Of a stretch of 64,000 nucleotides of DNA, positions 54,458 to 64,000 are shown piece by piece (within the stretch, counting starts at the first letter, position 1; each line of letters begins with the position of its first letter). The position numbers and the translations under genes were made by a program. The notes below the pieces were generated by a model, which saw only the letters and a program-made list of their open reading frames with translations, made no database searches and was not told the origin of the DNA. This DNA comes from Cryptomeria japonica (lineage: Eukaryota; Streptophyta; Pinopsida; Cupressales; Cupressaceae): contig NC_081409.1 of NCBI RefSeq assembly GCF_030272615.1, positions 238,045,832 to 238,109,831 of the forward strand. Reading direction: 5' to 3'.

Positions 54458-55970
54458 TCAGATAAAAGCGCAATTACAAAACAAAAGCCCAAGGCCCAAC
54501 AAAAGAGAGAAAATAGAAGGTCTCAACAGAGAACACAACAACTCACTACATATTCTTGTCCTCCAACAATAACCCATCCAAGTCTTAGTATAATCAGTCG
54601 GTAATCCATCTCTCTCCCCAATATCCCAACCATCATCGTGCTCAAAAGCCCACTTTGCGAAACAAGTCAGCCACTCTGTTCCATTCTCTAGGACTGTGAC
54701 AAAAGGAAACAAAATCCAAAGAACTGCACATACGCCAAATCTGCCTAACCACAGAGGCAAGTTGCCAACTACATCATCCAGATTCTTCTTATTCAACATA
54801 TCCACAACAATTTGGGAGTCCGACTCACAAATAATATTTCTCCAGCCTAGAGAACAACTCCACTCAATGACAATATTAATAGCAAGCGCCTCCATTAAAT
54901 TATTAGAGTACTGACCTTTATAGATTGAAAAAATAAAAATAACAGCCCCATCACTACCTCTACCAATACCACCAATGACAACATGACCAGGATTCCCCCG
55001 AAAAGAACCATCCGTATTTATTTTCGGAACCCCAACAGGGGGAGGTGTCCAACGCCCATCCCTATGAATCCTTTGCTTAACGGAATTGAATCTTTTGCTA
55101 GTAGTAAAACCCAATCCACTATCTCCCAAATTCAAATTCTTCACAACAGCATAATCACCCGGATCAACAGTATCAGACATATCACACTTAACAAAAATAG
55201 TCTCTTGAAGCCTACTAACTATCTTCTGCCACAATTGCAAATTACCCATCTTCGAATCACAAAAACCCTACGATTCCTTTCTAGCCAAAGATTTCAAATA
55301 ATGAAAGTTGGACCAATAGCCCAAGCCACCTGAAGGAAGGATGTTTTCACCGAGGGTTTGCCCAAGCTTTCCCAAAATTCAATCAAAGAAGGATCATGAA
55401 CACAGGCATGTTGCCATGCCTCCCACCACCTATGCTAGATTTCCTTAGAAAAACAACACTGAAAAAACAAGTGTGAGCTACATTCTTCGCTGCTCCTACA
55501 AACGACATAGGTGGAGGGTCCCTGAAAACCTCTCCTACGAAGGTTCTCCCAAGTAAGGAATTTCCTTTCAACAACTAGCCATAAAAAAAAGTTACACTTA
55601 GGCCAAGAAGAGCTATGCCATACCTTCTTCCACCAGGGCACCTCAACCAAACCATGCACTTGTCTATCAAGCATGGCATACCCCGCAACAGCCATAAATT
55701 TACCTTTTGGGTTAGGGCCCCAAGAAAGCATGTCCCTCTCTTTGAGGGAACTGCATATTCTCCCAGCCAAAATATTTGCCATCTCAAGACGATCTTCAAT
55801 TCAACCACCCAAAGGCCACTCCTATGGGTCCTTCCAACATGACATCTCAATTTGCCCTCTACGAACAATCTTTTTAAAGTTTTCCACCTTAACCCAAACA
55901 ACATCCAAAAATATATTGCAAAGAGACTGTAGGTGAGGAAAGATGAAGAGAATAGGAGGGTAGCCATCCC
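54458..55970 (-). pseudogene. LINE ORF2 C-terminus: zf-RVT and RNase H-like domain
   Basis: zf-RVT-type region near 55700-55440 (WPKCNFFLWLVVERKFLTW, NLRRRGFQGPSTYVVC, HLFFQC). The frame at 55249-54458 (263 codons) then carries the plant RVT_3 RNase H: PKINTDGSFRGNPG (Asp), NLMEALAINIVIEW (Glu), ICESDSQIVVDML (Asp). These domains close ORF2 in many plant L1 elements (family knowledge). The last about 100 residues are worn. One or more shifts separate the two domains. Confidence 0.85.
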
Positions 55971-58756
55971 AAGAATCCTGCCAAAAAAGGGCTTCAGAGC
56001 CCTTATTACAAATCCAGAAAATACCCTCCTTAATAAGCCTAGCTCCTTTTTTGAGAGTTTCCCAGATACAAGATCCCCTATCGATCAAATCCAAATGAGG
56101 CACATCTTGGCTGTCCACACCTGGAAGGTACTTGTGGGTTAAAATCTTGGCCTAATCCTGATCCTGATAGGTGCACCATCTCCAATACAGCTTAGCTGCC
56201 AAAGCCTTCCCAACCAGACCAATATTTTGAATACCAAGGCCACCTACAAACTTTGGTCTAAAAACAAAGTCCCATTTGACAAGGTCCACTTAGAGGAGAG
56301 AGTATTTTCAAACCATAAAAATTAACGGGAAAGAGAATCAAACTCCCTCACAAAATAAGAAGGAGGAACCTGCACACAACACCTATAGATGGGGAGAGTC
56401 CGCACCACTGTCTTCAGGAGAATCACTCTCCCAGTAGAGGAGAGCCATCTAAAGGTTCAATGACTAACCTTGCTCTGAAACTTGTCTAAAATCCCCTACC
56501 AAAATCCCTTTGGTGAGGGCCCACAACCAAAGGAATCCCAAGGTACACAAGAGGGAGAGAACCAATTTGAAATATGAGGATCTGAGCAATCCTAGTCTGA
56601 ATAAGCCGAGGAGTATTAAAGAAATAGATAGAGGATTTAGCCTCATTAATATGCTAGCTGGAAGCGAACAAATAAATATCCAAAGCTTTCCTGAAATTCC
56701 TATCCTCATTGATTTTAGCCCTGCCCATCAGAGCAGTGTCATCCACAAACTAAAGATCGGAATAAGAGGGCAAAGAATTGTTCCAACACCACCCCTGAAT
56801 AAGACCCCGCCTCACCTGAGACTTAATAAATCCGCCGAGTCCCTCAACCATGATAATAAATAAATAGGGGGACAAGGGATCCCCTTGCCTCAAGCCCTGA
56901 GAAGCACTGAAAAGCTCTGAAGGTTCCCCATTAATAAGAAACGAAAAGGAAGTAGAGGTAACACAACTGAGGACCCAATTAACCCACTCCTCTCCAAAAC
57001 CAAAGGCTAAGAGAACATTCTGTAAGAAAATCCAGTTCACCCGATCATGAGCCTTTGCCATATCAAGTTTAATAAACATAGCCTTCTCCCTAGAAGTTGC
57101 CATGGAATGGATAGCCTCCATTGCAATCACAACCCCATCCAAAATATGCCTCCTGCCAACAAAACCACCTTGCTCCTCTAAAATCAAAGCACTAAGAAAT
57201 GACTTGAGTCTTTCAGCAATCAACTTAGTAATAATCTTGTAGATCACATTACACAAACCAATAGGGCTGAATTGATCCAAACTATTAACCCCATCTTTCT
57301 TAGGAATAAGAGCCAAAAAGGTAGAGTTCATAGAATTTAACATTTGCTTATTCCTTTGAGATTCTTGAACCACTTCTAAAAGATCAAATTTAACAATCTC
57401 CCAGAATTCCTGAAAAAATTCAATAGGGAATCCATCCGGTCTAGGATCCTTACCTTTTTTTCATATGGAACACTACATCCTTCAATTCTGGTAACAAAAT
57501 GGGATGCATAAGGGCTTCATTCATCTCAACAGTGACCAGTGGGGGAATACAATTCAATATAGCTCTCTCCTCCTCCTCAGCAATGTGAGTCTCCTCAGAG
57601 AACAAATTCGAGAAGTAGCAGACGACTTCCCTAGAAATTTCTTCTCTAGAAGAGAGTTGAGCACCCTCTGAAGAAATAAGAGAAGAGATAGAAATGCCTA
57701 ATCTTCAGGCCTTAATAGAGTTATGAAGAAAATCATTGTTCCTATCGCCTTCCTGAAGCCACTCAACTCGATATTTCTGCTTCCAGAAAATCTCCTCTCG
57801 CAATTCCCATTCTTCCAAATCTTTAAGGGCTAAAGACTCTGCTCTACTTAAATCAGGAGACATTCCTTGGTCCTGAATCTGATGAGTAACATAATCCAAC
57901 CTGGACTAAGTAGCCAAATTTTGAGAGTGAAGATTACCAAAACACTGTCTGTTTCACCTCTTGAGCCTATATTTCACACGTTGGAGCCTCTTCCCAAATG
58001 AATACATAGTCCAACCATAAGCAAGTCTCCCTTAATACCACCAGTCAATCATAAGGTCATGGAGAGACAAGTCACACAACCACATTAATTGAAACTTAAA
58101 AGAGGTATTTTTTGAAGTTCTATATGACATGACTGATAATTTGATAGGCCAGTGATCAAATCCCCTCCAATCTAAAATTTTAGAATTAGTAGACCACCTA
58201 TCACACACCCAGTAGCAGGAAACCAAAAATCTATCAAGCCTCTCTGAAATAGCCTCTATACCACATCTCCTATTATTCCAAGTAAAGATTTCATTATTAT
58301 ATTTCACATCAACCAGGTGTAGAAGGTCAATATTATCCCTGAGTAAATTTGCAGAAGGGTCCAATCTAGCTAACCCTCCTCGTTTTTCCTCTAAACTAGT
58401 CACAACATTGAAGTCTAGCCATAATCCATGGAAGATAAGGAGCCAGGGACCAGACAAAATTAATATGAGACCAAAGTTGAGACTTACCCAAAAAATCAGT
58501 AGGTGCATAAATGTTAGAGAAGAGGCACAATTCACCTGTCTCAAGGCTAGAAGCAACCACTGAGATGGAAGACCGACTTGATATCCACCACAAAGGAGCA
58601 ACCTTATTTGAGTTCCAAAAGCAAGCAATCCCTCTAGAACTTCCATGAGCCCCCACACCTTGGCATTGTCCATGGGGCCAAACATTAGGGGCTTTACTTA
58701 AAAGTCCATGCACAATCAACTTAGTTTCCTGAATAAAGACTAAATTGGGAGAATGA
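55971..58756 (-). pseudogene. LINE ORF2: endonuclease (most) and reverse transcriptase
   Basis: Endonuclease from 58756 down to about 58032: FIQETK-type metal site at the break, GIACFWNSN, a frame change near 58430 (DFNVV), FTWNNRRCGIEAISERLDRFLVS and FDHWPI. RT about 57900-56000: [74 protein letters not shown] and SQGLRQGDPLSPYLF. The catalytic FVDDT (about 56745-56731) is preceded by a TAG where Gln is expected. A Phe-Val-Asp-Asp form of the usual F-A-D-D is seen. Confidence 0.88.
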
Positions 58757-59586
58757 TGTTAGGATTAATGGCAGTCACAAAGATACTGAGAGGGGGGGCG
58801 GGTGAATCAGTATCTTACCGGTTAACAAAATATTTGACCTTATTATGTATTTTGCATTCCAAAACAGTGTACCGGTAAATAAGAATTAATGCAGTAAATA
58901 GGAACAATAAAGACAACATAGAAAACACACCATAACACGAGATTTTTAACGAGGAAACCCAGTGTGGGGAAAACCTCGGTGGGATTTGTGCCCCACAATA
59001 TTCACTCACTGACCAATGAATGGATATTAATTACAATGTGCTACCTACACATGTAGGAAGGCCAACTACCTAGAGCTCATTGCTCAAATACAAAATGGAA
59101 GTCTCACTGACTTACAAAATGGATTATGAGAATCCAATATGATGTAGTGCTACAATTCAGCATCTGCTATGGCAGGTTAAATACCGGTTTAAGCTCATAC
59201 TATAACCATAACCTTATACAAAATTTGCCTTAATATTCTCTCTTCACTTCTAACATATCCATCATCCTTATTACATATCAAAATGATTTACAAGATCTCA
59301 TACTTATATGAGTATTACAATATGCCATGTCGGCTTTATAAAAGATATATACAATTAAATACAATAATCAAAAGTTTCTCTTGTCGGTTGGGGTGTCGGT
59401 ATACATTGTTGTCGCTGCCAGTGAAGTGTCTACCAATGCTGGTGCCTACTGGTGGTTGTGCCTGTCGGTAGTTTTCCAGATGAATGCCACAAGATTGCCT
59501 GAAGGTTTCCACAAGGTTGCAAGGTTGCCATCAATGACAACACCTTCAATCACCTTCAATTACCATTAGAGTGTGCAATGCCAACA
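58757..59586 (-). repeat. Solo LTR (probable Copia/Sirevirus) inside the LINE endonuclease
   Basis: 830 bp with inverted ends TGTTAGG...CCAACA and flanking 5-mers aatga (58752-58756) and aatca (59587-59591), a one-base-off target duplication. The stretch ggggggg(c)gggtgaatcagtat near 58793 and cccagtgtggggaaaacctcggtggg near 58958 are typical of Sirevirus-like Copia LTRs read in reverse (inference). The strand call follows from this. Removing the insert plus one duplication restores the endonuclease frame. Confidence 0.75.
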
Positions 59587-59668
59587 AATCAGAGTCAATT
59601 AAACTACGAATAGCCTTTTGTCTAGGGATGCTATTCACACCCCTCACATTCCAAGAGATGACAATCAT
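59587..59668 (-). pseudogene. LINE ORF2 N-terminus (endonuclease start)
   Basis: ATG at 59668, then VISWNVRGVNSIPRQKAIRS up to the solo LTR. SWNVRG is the conserved start of the LINE endonuclease. The ATG overlaps the ORF1 stop as ATGA (59668-59665). Confidence 0.85.
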
Positions 59669-61065
59669 TTATGAGGTTGGGAGAAGTGAGAATCAATGGT
59701 CTTAACAGAACCAGATTCTACCAATGTCTCACCAATTAACTTCACTTTCACATGATCTGTCTTCTGCCCTACTTTTGAGAGTTTCTTTGGGGGTCTTTTC
59801 TTAAGGGGTTTTGGATGCAGTCCCAAAGATTGAGACCCACCATTACCCTTACCCTGGTCTGGAACCACCTTATTTGGACGAGAAGTAGGTTCTGTCACAA
59901 CCTTACGGTCCGCACATGCACATAATTCACTTGATTCCTACTCATTTGGAGTTTGCCTGGGAACATCAATACCTGACTATCTTTCTTGCTCAACCTCCAT
60001 GGTCATATTCAAACATTTTTGCCCTCCATCATCTAGCGAAATCCCATCCTTTACCCCCTCTCCTGTGGAGAGATCAACCAAAATTCCTTCTTCCTCAAGC
60101 AAGTCCTCAAGAGCCTCAAAATGATTAAGATTTTCATCATTTTGTCTATCCCTCCAAGTCCTCTTCTAGCCTCTCCCCTTATTACGGGGCTTCATAGGAA
60201 TAAACCCTTCTTTATCTATAGTCCCTTCAACCATATAAGCTTTCCCCTTATCCTTCTTAGGAGCACCACCTAAAGAAGTTCTCAACTCTGAAGTGGTAGG
60301 ACACAACCGAGGGCACTTCCTCTGTAGATGCCCATACTCATGGCATATGCAGAATCGGAAAGGGAGTGTCTCGTAATCCAGCTACTGGATCCAAGAAGAA
60401 GCTCCCTGTCAAATTTCCACAGAATTTGGAAGAGGGTTATTCAAATCAACTTCCACACAAATCCGAGCAAAGGAGATTACCTTTCTATCCAGAGTTTGCG
60501 TAGCCGATCCAACAAGTTTACCAAGCAAGAGGGTAATGGAATGAAGAATATCAATCTTCTAGAATTCAAGCAGGAGCTCCTCTCCTGAGTTGAACCCCGC
60601 ATGCCAGGGTTTGATAAATAACCCGGTCTTGTTGAAAAAATAGGGGCCACCCTCGAAAGCCTTATGCCTATCCAACATGCATGAGAAGACAACTATAAAA
60701 TAATTGTTAGCTGCCAACAAGATCTCCATATCCCCCTCAGTATTCCAGACACGACGCACCCACATATCCAAAACATGAAGAGAAAGCCTAAGCCCCATAA
60801 ATTTACAGATTAAGGCATGATTAGACCAATAAGAAATATCTTCCGAGACAGCATCTGGTTGAATAACCAAAACATGGCGTTCTTGGCTCTTAGCCAAATA
60901 TCTGTTCACTTTCTTGATGCGAAAAGAAGCCTTCATGTCCACTGAGTCCTCCTCCATTAAATCTTGGTCATTTTGCCCAGCCCTAGCCACATGCACAGGA
61001 GAAGAGGGCACTGAATCCACCATAGCCGAACTCGATAAAATCGGGGCATCCCCAAACCCTGCCAT
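59665..61065 (-). pseudogene. LINE ORF1 (DUF4283, zinc knuckle, basic tail)
   Basis: ATG 61065 (MAGFGDAPIL). The open part to 60559 holds the DUF4283-type domain (LAKSQERHVLVIQ, LHVLDMWVRRVWN, FVVFSCMLDRHKAFEGGPYFFN-like, LFIKPWHAGFN). After stops at about 60557 and 60417 the knuckle reads CHEYGHLQRKC near 60360-60330, with its first Cys displaced by one position. A basic tail (NKGRG..KRTWRD) and the closing piece 59898-59665 (HPKPLKKRPPKKLSKVGQK) follow. The product would bind LINE RNA; this copy is broken by several stops. Confidence 0.85.
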
Positions 61066-61410
61066 GCCTTAAACAAAGGAAACGGTCTGCAAAACTTACA
61101 CACCCCAAGCCAAGATGAAAACCCACAGAGAAGACCCCCATAAAAGACAAGCTTCACGAAACCCCCCCCCCCTCGGAGGACAAAGCAAGAAAAAAAAGAA
61201 ACAAAGGCTAAAAAAGAAGAGCCCCCCCCCCCCAACGACTCCCTGCAACTACACACACCCAACAAACTCCAAAACCTCACGCCACACTCCATGGCCGGAA
61301 CCACGATCACCCAGCAAACTGGTGCAAAGGAGAAGAGAAGCGGCTAGGGTTTCCGCTAGCCCACGAATAGATCCAGAGCGCCCAACATCATTCCTGTCAT
61401 CTCAAATCTA

Positions 61411-63100
61411 ATTATTCAATTTTTTTGTAAATTTGATATAATATTTTAATTGCTGATTTTTTTTTTCATTTTTTCTTTAAAATTTTCTCATATCATTAAC
61501 TTTGAAACTTAGCACATGCATTAAAAAAACTTCTAATAAATGTTAAACGTCAAGTGTATTGAAAATACAATTATTTTTACTAACTCCACATTTTTCCTTG
61601 ACGATACTAAAATACAAAACATTGTCTCTACAATGATTTTCTCTTATAAGACATCATATTTAAAAAAAATAAAAAAAATAAAAAAATAATTATTTTATTT
61701 AAGAAAACAACTAGCATTGTGAAACAACGTTAATGACCTATTTATAATGAAAATAAGAGAAAATTAAAAAACAAATATTATTGTCTTAGTTTGAAAAATA
61801 TATTTTTTAAAAATATTTTTACTATCAAATATATATTGAAAAAACAAACAAAAAAAACTATTTCAAATAAGTGAAAAAACTTAACAAATATCTACCACTT
61901 GGTTGCCACAAACACTACTAACCAAGCATTCCATCTAAAAAATCATTAGCATATAGGCTTGTATTACGTGGGCTTTGCCCATGGGAAATGTCTCACGCTC
62001 CCCAACAAAAAGTACTTGTCATGTTTTTTGTTTAACACAAATTACTTCTCTCTGTTTTTTTTGTCTCACGCCGATTTTTTTAGGGGAAGCATATCAGTGG
62101 TGGTTATAGCTAACCTTGTGCAACCACAAATCCTAAACAGTAAATCGAATTTTGATGATTTTTTTGTTGTTGTCTCCATATGCAACTTAACTGCTTATAG
62201 TTGGTGTTCTAACTTTTGGGTATTAACGATGCACGTTGTGGGATTCATTATGCACGAAGGGTAAAAAAGTGGTAATTTCAAAGTGTTGCTTGATACATGA
62301 CCCTCATTGCACCAATAACGGTTTGGGAGACCACCAATTTTTTTTTAAAATATCCAGTTACAAAATTAAATAACACCCAATTCAAAATTAAATAACACCT
62401 AATGAACTAAGTGTTTAATCATATGGGGCCCCTCATCTTTTTCACTCTAATGTTAGGAGTGTGTGGCCATTTAATTTTTTGACCATCCTTTTATGTCCAC
62501 CCTTATAGCTTGGCTAGCACACATTGCCAAATATTATTGAACCCTAAAAATATTTGTTTTCACGAGTTTTGGGGATTATTATTTTTCGCCCATTTCTTCC
62601 CGCAATAGTCTTGCCAATGACCCTTGAAATCTTCACCACCTCCATTGGAAATCTTCACCATCTTTGCTCGAGTTACACCTTTGCATCCTTCCTCCTTGCA
62701 ATTTGGATGCTTAATTGTGGTTTTCTGCTCCTTCGTACTTGCATTTTGCTTTGTTTTTCCATCACTCTCTATGGCATGGAGGGTTTCATTTCAATGATCT
62801 CTCTCAGTTTATAATGTGAAAATCACTACACAAAATGCAAAAAATATATATTATTATCTACTTTTATTTGAAATGTCTTGACGAGTTTGACAATTACAGA
62901 TCGTGTGTGCTATCCATGTGAAATATATGGTCAAATATATTCTTTCTCAGTATAATGTGAAAATCATTACACCTATTTTGTCAAATTCACATCAATTCAA
63001 TATGATTTCATGTAGGGTTTATATATACAAAGTCACAATCACAATATTTTCACTAGTTTCACCATTACACATCATGCATTCTAAAAGTTTTTAATTATTT
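61411..63100. other. A/T-rich DNA, no gene recognised
   Basis: Long A/T homopolymers near 61440-61700. Frames at 61959-62264 and 62554-62814 show no family motif. No repeat ends were seen. Confidence 0.5.
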
Positions 63101-63104
63101 CATT

Positions 63105-63395
63105 ATACTATGACATAATTATTTGTATAATTATGCTGTGAAATAATTATGTGTATGGCATCGATGGTTTCATTATATTGTTAAATAATTATCTGTATGG
63201 CATCGAGGATTTCATTATTTTGTGAAATAATTATCCGTATGTTATCGAGGGTTTCATTATACTATGAAATAATAATTTGTATGATATCAAGTTTTTCATT
63301 ATACTATTAAATAACTATATGTAAGGCATTGAGGGTTTAATTATAGTGTGAAATAATTATCTATATGGCATCAAGGGTTTCATTTAAATAATTTT
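63105..63395 (+). repeat. 42-bp minisatellite, first block
   Basis: About seven units at an exact 42-bp period; the catcgagggtttcattat core starts near 63159, 63201, 63243, 63285, 63327 and 63369. Units differ by several substitutions each. Each unit contains gaaataattat and a ggcatcgaggg core. Confidence 0.9.
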
Positions 63396-63438
63396 TTTGA
63401 CTGATTTCAGTATATATAGAGAGAGATATATACATATG

Positions 63439-63442
<4 letters not shown>

Positions 63443-63505
<63 letters not shown>
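63443..63505 (+). repeat. (AC)n microsatellite
   Basis: An uninterrupted AC run of 63 bases, flanked by TA/TG-rich sequence. It encodes a false His-Thr repeat in one frame. Confidence 0.98.
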
Positions 63506-63509
<4 letters not shown>

Positions 63510-63584
63510 TAGGTATACAGGTTTATATATACATATGTATATGTATACATGCGTAAATATACATGTGTACATATACATACAGTG

Positions 63585-63760
63585 AAACAATTATATGCAT
63601 GGCATCGACTGTTTCATTATACTATGAAATAATTATATGTATGGCATCAAGGGTTTAATTATATTATGAAATAATTATTTGTATGGCATTAAGGGTTTCA
63701 TTTAAATGATTAATTTACTGATTTCATTATATATAGAGATATATACATATGTATACACAT
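63585..63760 (+). repeat. 42-bp minisatellite, second block, and copied flank
   Basis: Three more units (cores at 63603, 63645 and 63687), then a copy of the flank seen after the first block: catttaaat..., actgatttca..., tatatatagaga, tatacatatgta. The offset between flanks is 318 bp, so unit array plus flank was duplicated as a larger block. Confidence 0.85.
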
Positions 63761-63769
63761 GTATGTATA

Positions 63770-64000
63770 TGTTGGTGTAATTATTTATTCATGTTGGATA
63801 TAATTACACTTTACTTAAGTTTACTTAGGTACATGCATAACATAGTAGTTTGCATATGAGACACTTAGGGAGATGTGCATACATTGGGAGTGTGTATGTA
63901 GGAGAATTTCCACCTTTTATGGTTTGAACTTGTTGTTACTTTATCATATCCACTTATTGTGGAGTGATAATTCCACCTTCGGTGGGTGATCCACCTCATG
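63770..64000 (+). repeat. Start of a Copia LTR, cut by the window end
   Basis: TGTTGGTGTAATTATTTATT and the following 210 bp match the minus-strand LTR 9061-8830 closely (acttaagtttacttaggtac, tatgagacactt, aggagaatttccacctttta, gggtgatccacctcatg). It reads in plus orientation; the rest of the LTR, and possibly a whole element, lies beyond the window. Confidence 0.88.

Larger units (their letters stand above)
54419..61410 (-). mobile_element. Near-complete L1-type LINE, split by a solo LTR
   Basis: Minus-strand non-LTR retrotransposon of about 6.2 kb plus an 830-bp insertion. Order: 5' leader (about 61410-61066), ORF1 (61065-59665), ORF2 with endonuclease, RT, zf-RVT and RNase H-like domains (59668-54458), a short 3' end and an A-tract (T-run at 54419-54431 on the plus strand). 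Stops and frameshifts are scattered throughout, so it is inactive. No target duplication could be identified. Confidence 0.9.

Noticed and set aside
63397-63585. 62-codon frame with a long His-Thr repeat
   Set aside because: It is only the translation of the (AC)n microsatellite.
63105-63760. CRISPR-like regular spacing
   Set aside because: Units are contiguous 42-bp tandem repeats without spacers, in a plant nuclear context.

Overview
This is nuclear DNA from a seed plant, probably a gymnosperm (conifer-like). One ordinary gene is visible: a three-exon nuclear RuBisCO small-subunit gene (rbcS) with a chloroplast transit peptide at 761-3161 on the minus strand. Almost everything else that can be named is transposable-element sequence in A/T-rich DNA. 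The gymnosperm guess is inference, from very long introns and spacers, giant Tat-type LTR elements and gag-only elements; it is not proven.

Layout. 1-3400: rbcS with a tandemly duplicated intron 1. 5094-9061: a complete non-autonomous Copia element on the minus strand (TSD aatat) with gag and protease, but an acidic tail where integrase and RT should be. 12531-14980: a decayed Copia RT/RNase H and probable 3' LTR. 14981-24560: a minus-strand LINE that kept ORF1 only, split inside its zinc knuckle by a complete gag-only LTR element (15915-23763, TSD atacc) with an uninterrupted 1,141-codon ORF. 24560-25276: probable solo LTR. 25277-31783: A/T-rich DNA with LTR-like stretches and a decayed unknown minus-strand frame.

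31784-47782: a 16.0-kb Tat/Ogre-like Ty3 element (TSD tagtc) with two 4.95-kb LTRs. Each LTR carries a decayed reading frame of about 1,030 codons and a cluster of TTGAAC/GTTCAA words. Its internal region reads gag, protease, a second RNase H, RT, a first RNase H that has lost a catalytic Asp, then integrase. It is inserted in the unknown frame that ends at 31783 and resumes at 47783.

48450-52830: a diverged Copia LTR, a truncated LINE (ORF1 plus endonuclease), a minus-strand relative of the gag-only LTR, and a LINE ORF1 tail. 54419-61410: a near-complete minus-strand LINE (ORF1, endonuclease, RT, zf-RVT, RNase H) whose endonuclease is split by an 830-bp solo LTR. 63100-63770: 42-bp minisatellites around an (AC)n tract, then the first 231 bp of a Copia LTR related to the one at 5094-9061.

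The most promising unexplained signals are: (1) the long frame inside the U3 of the Tat element; (2) the RNase H placed between protease and RT; (3) a recurrent hairpin with covarying stems in the LTR and leader of the gag-only family; (4) ORF1 stop/ORF2 start overlaps (TAATG, ATGA) in the LINEs. All alignments and identities were made by eye.
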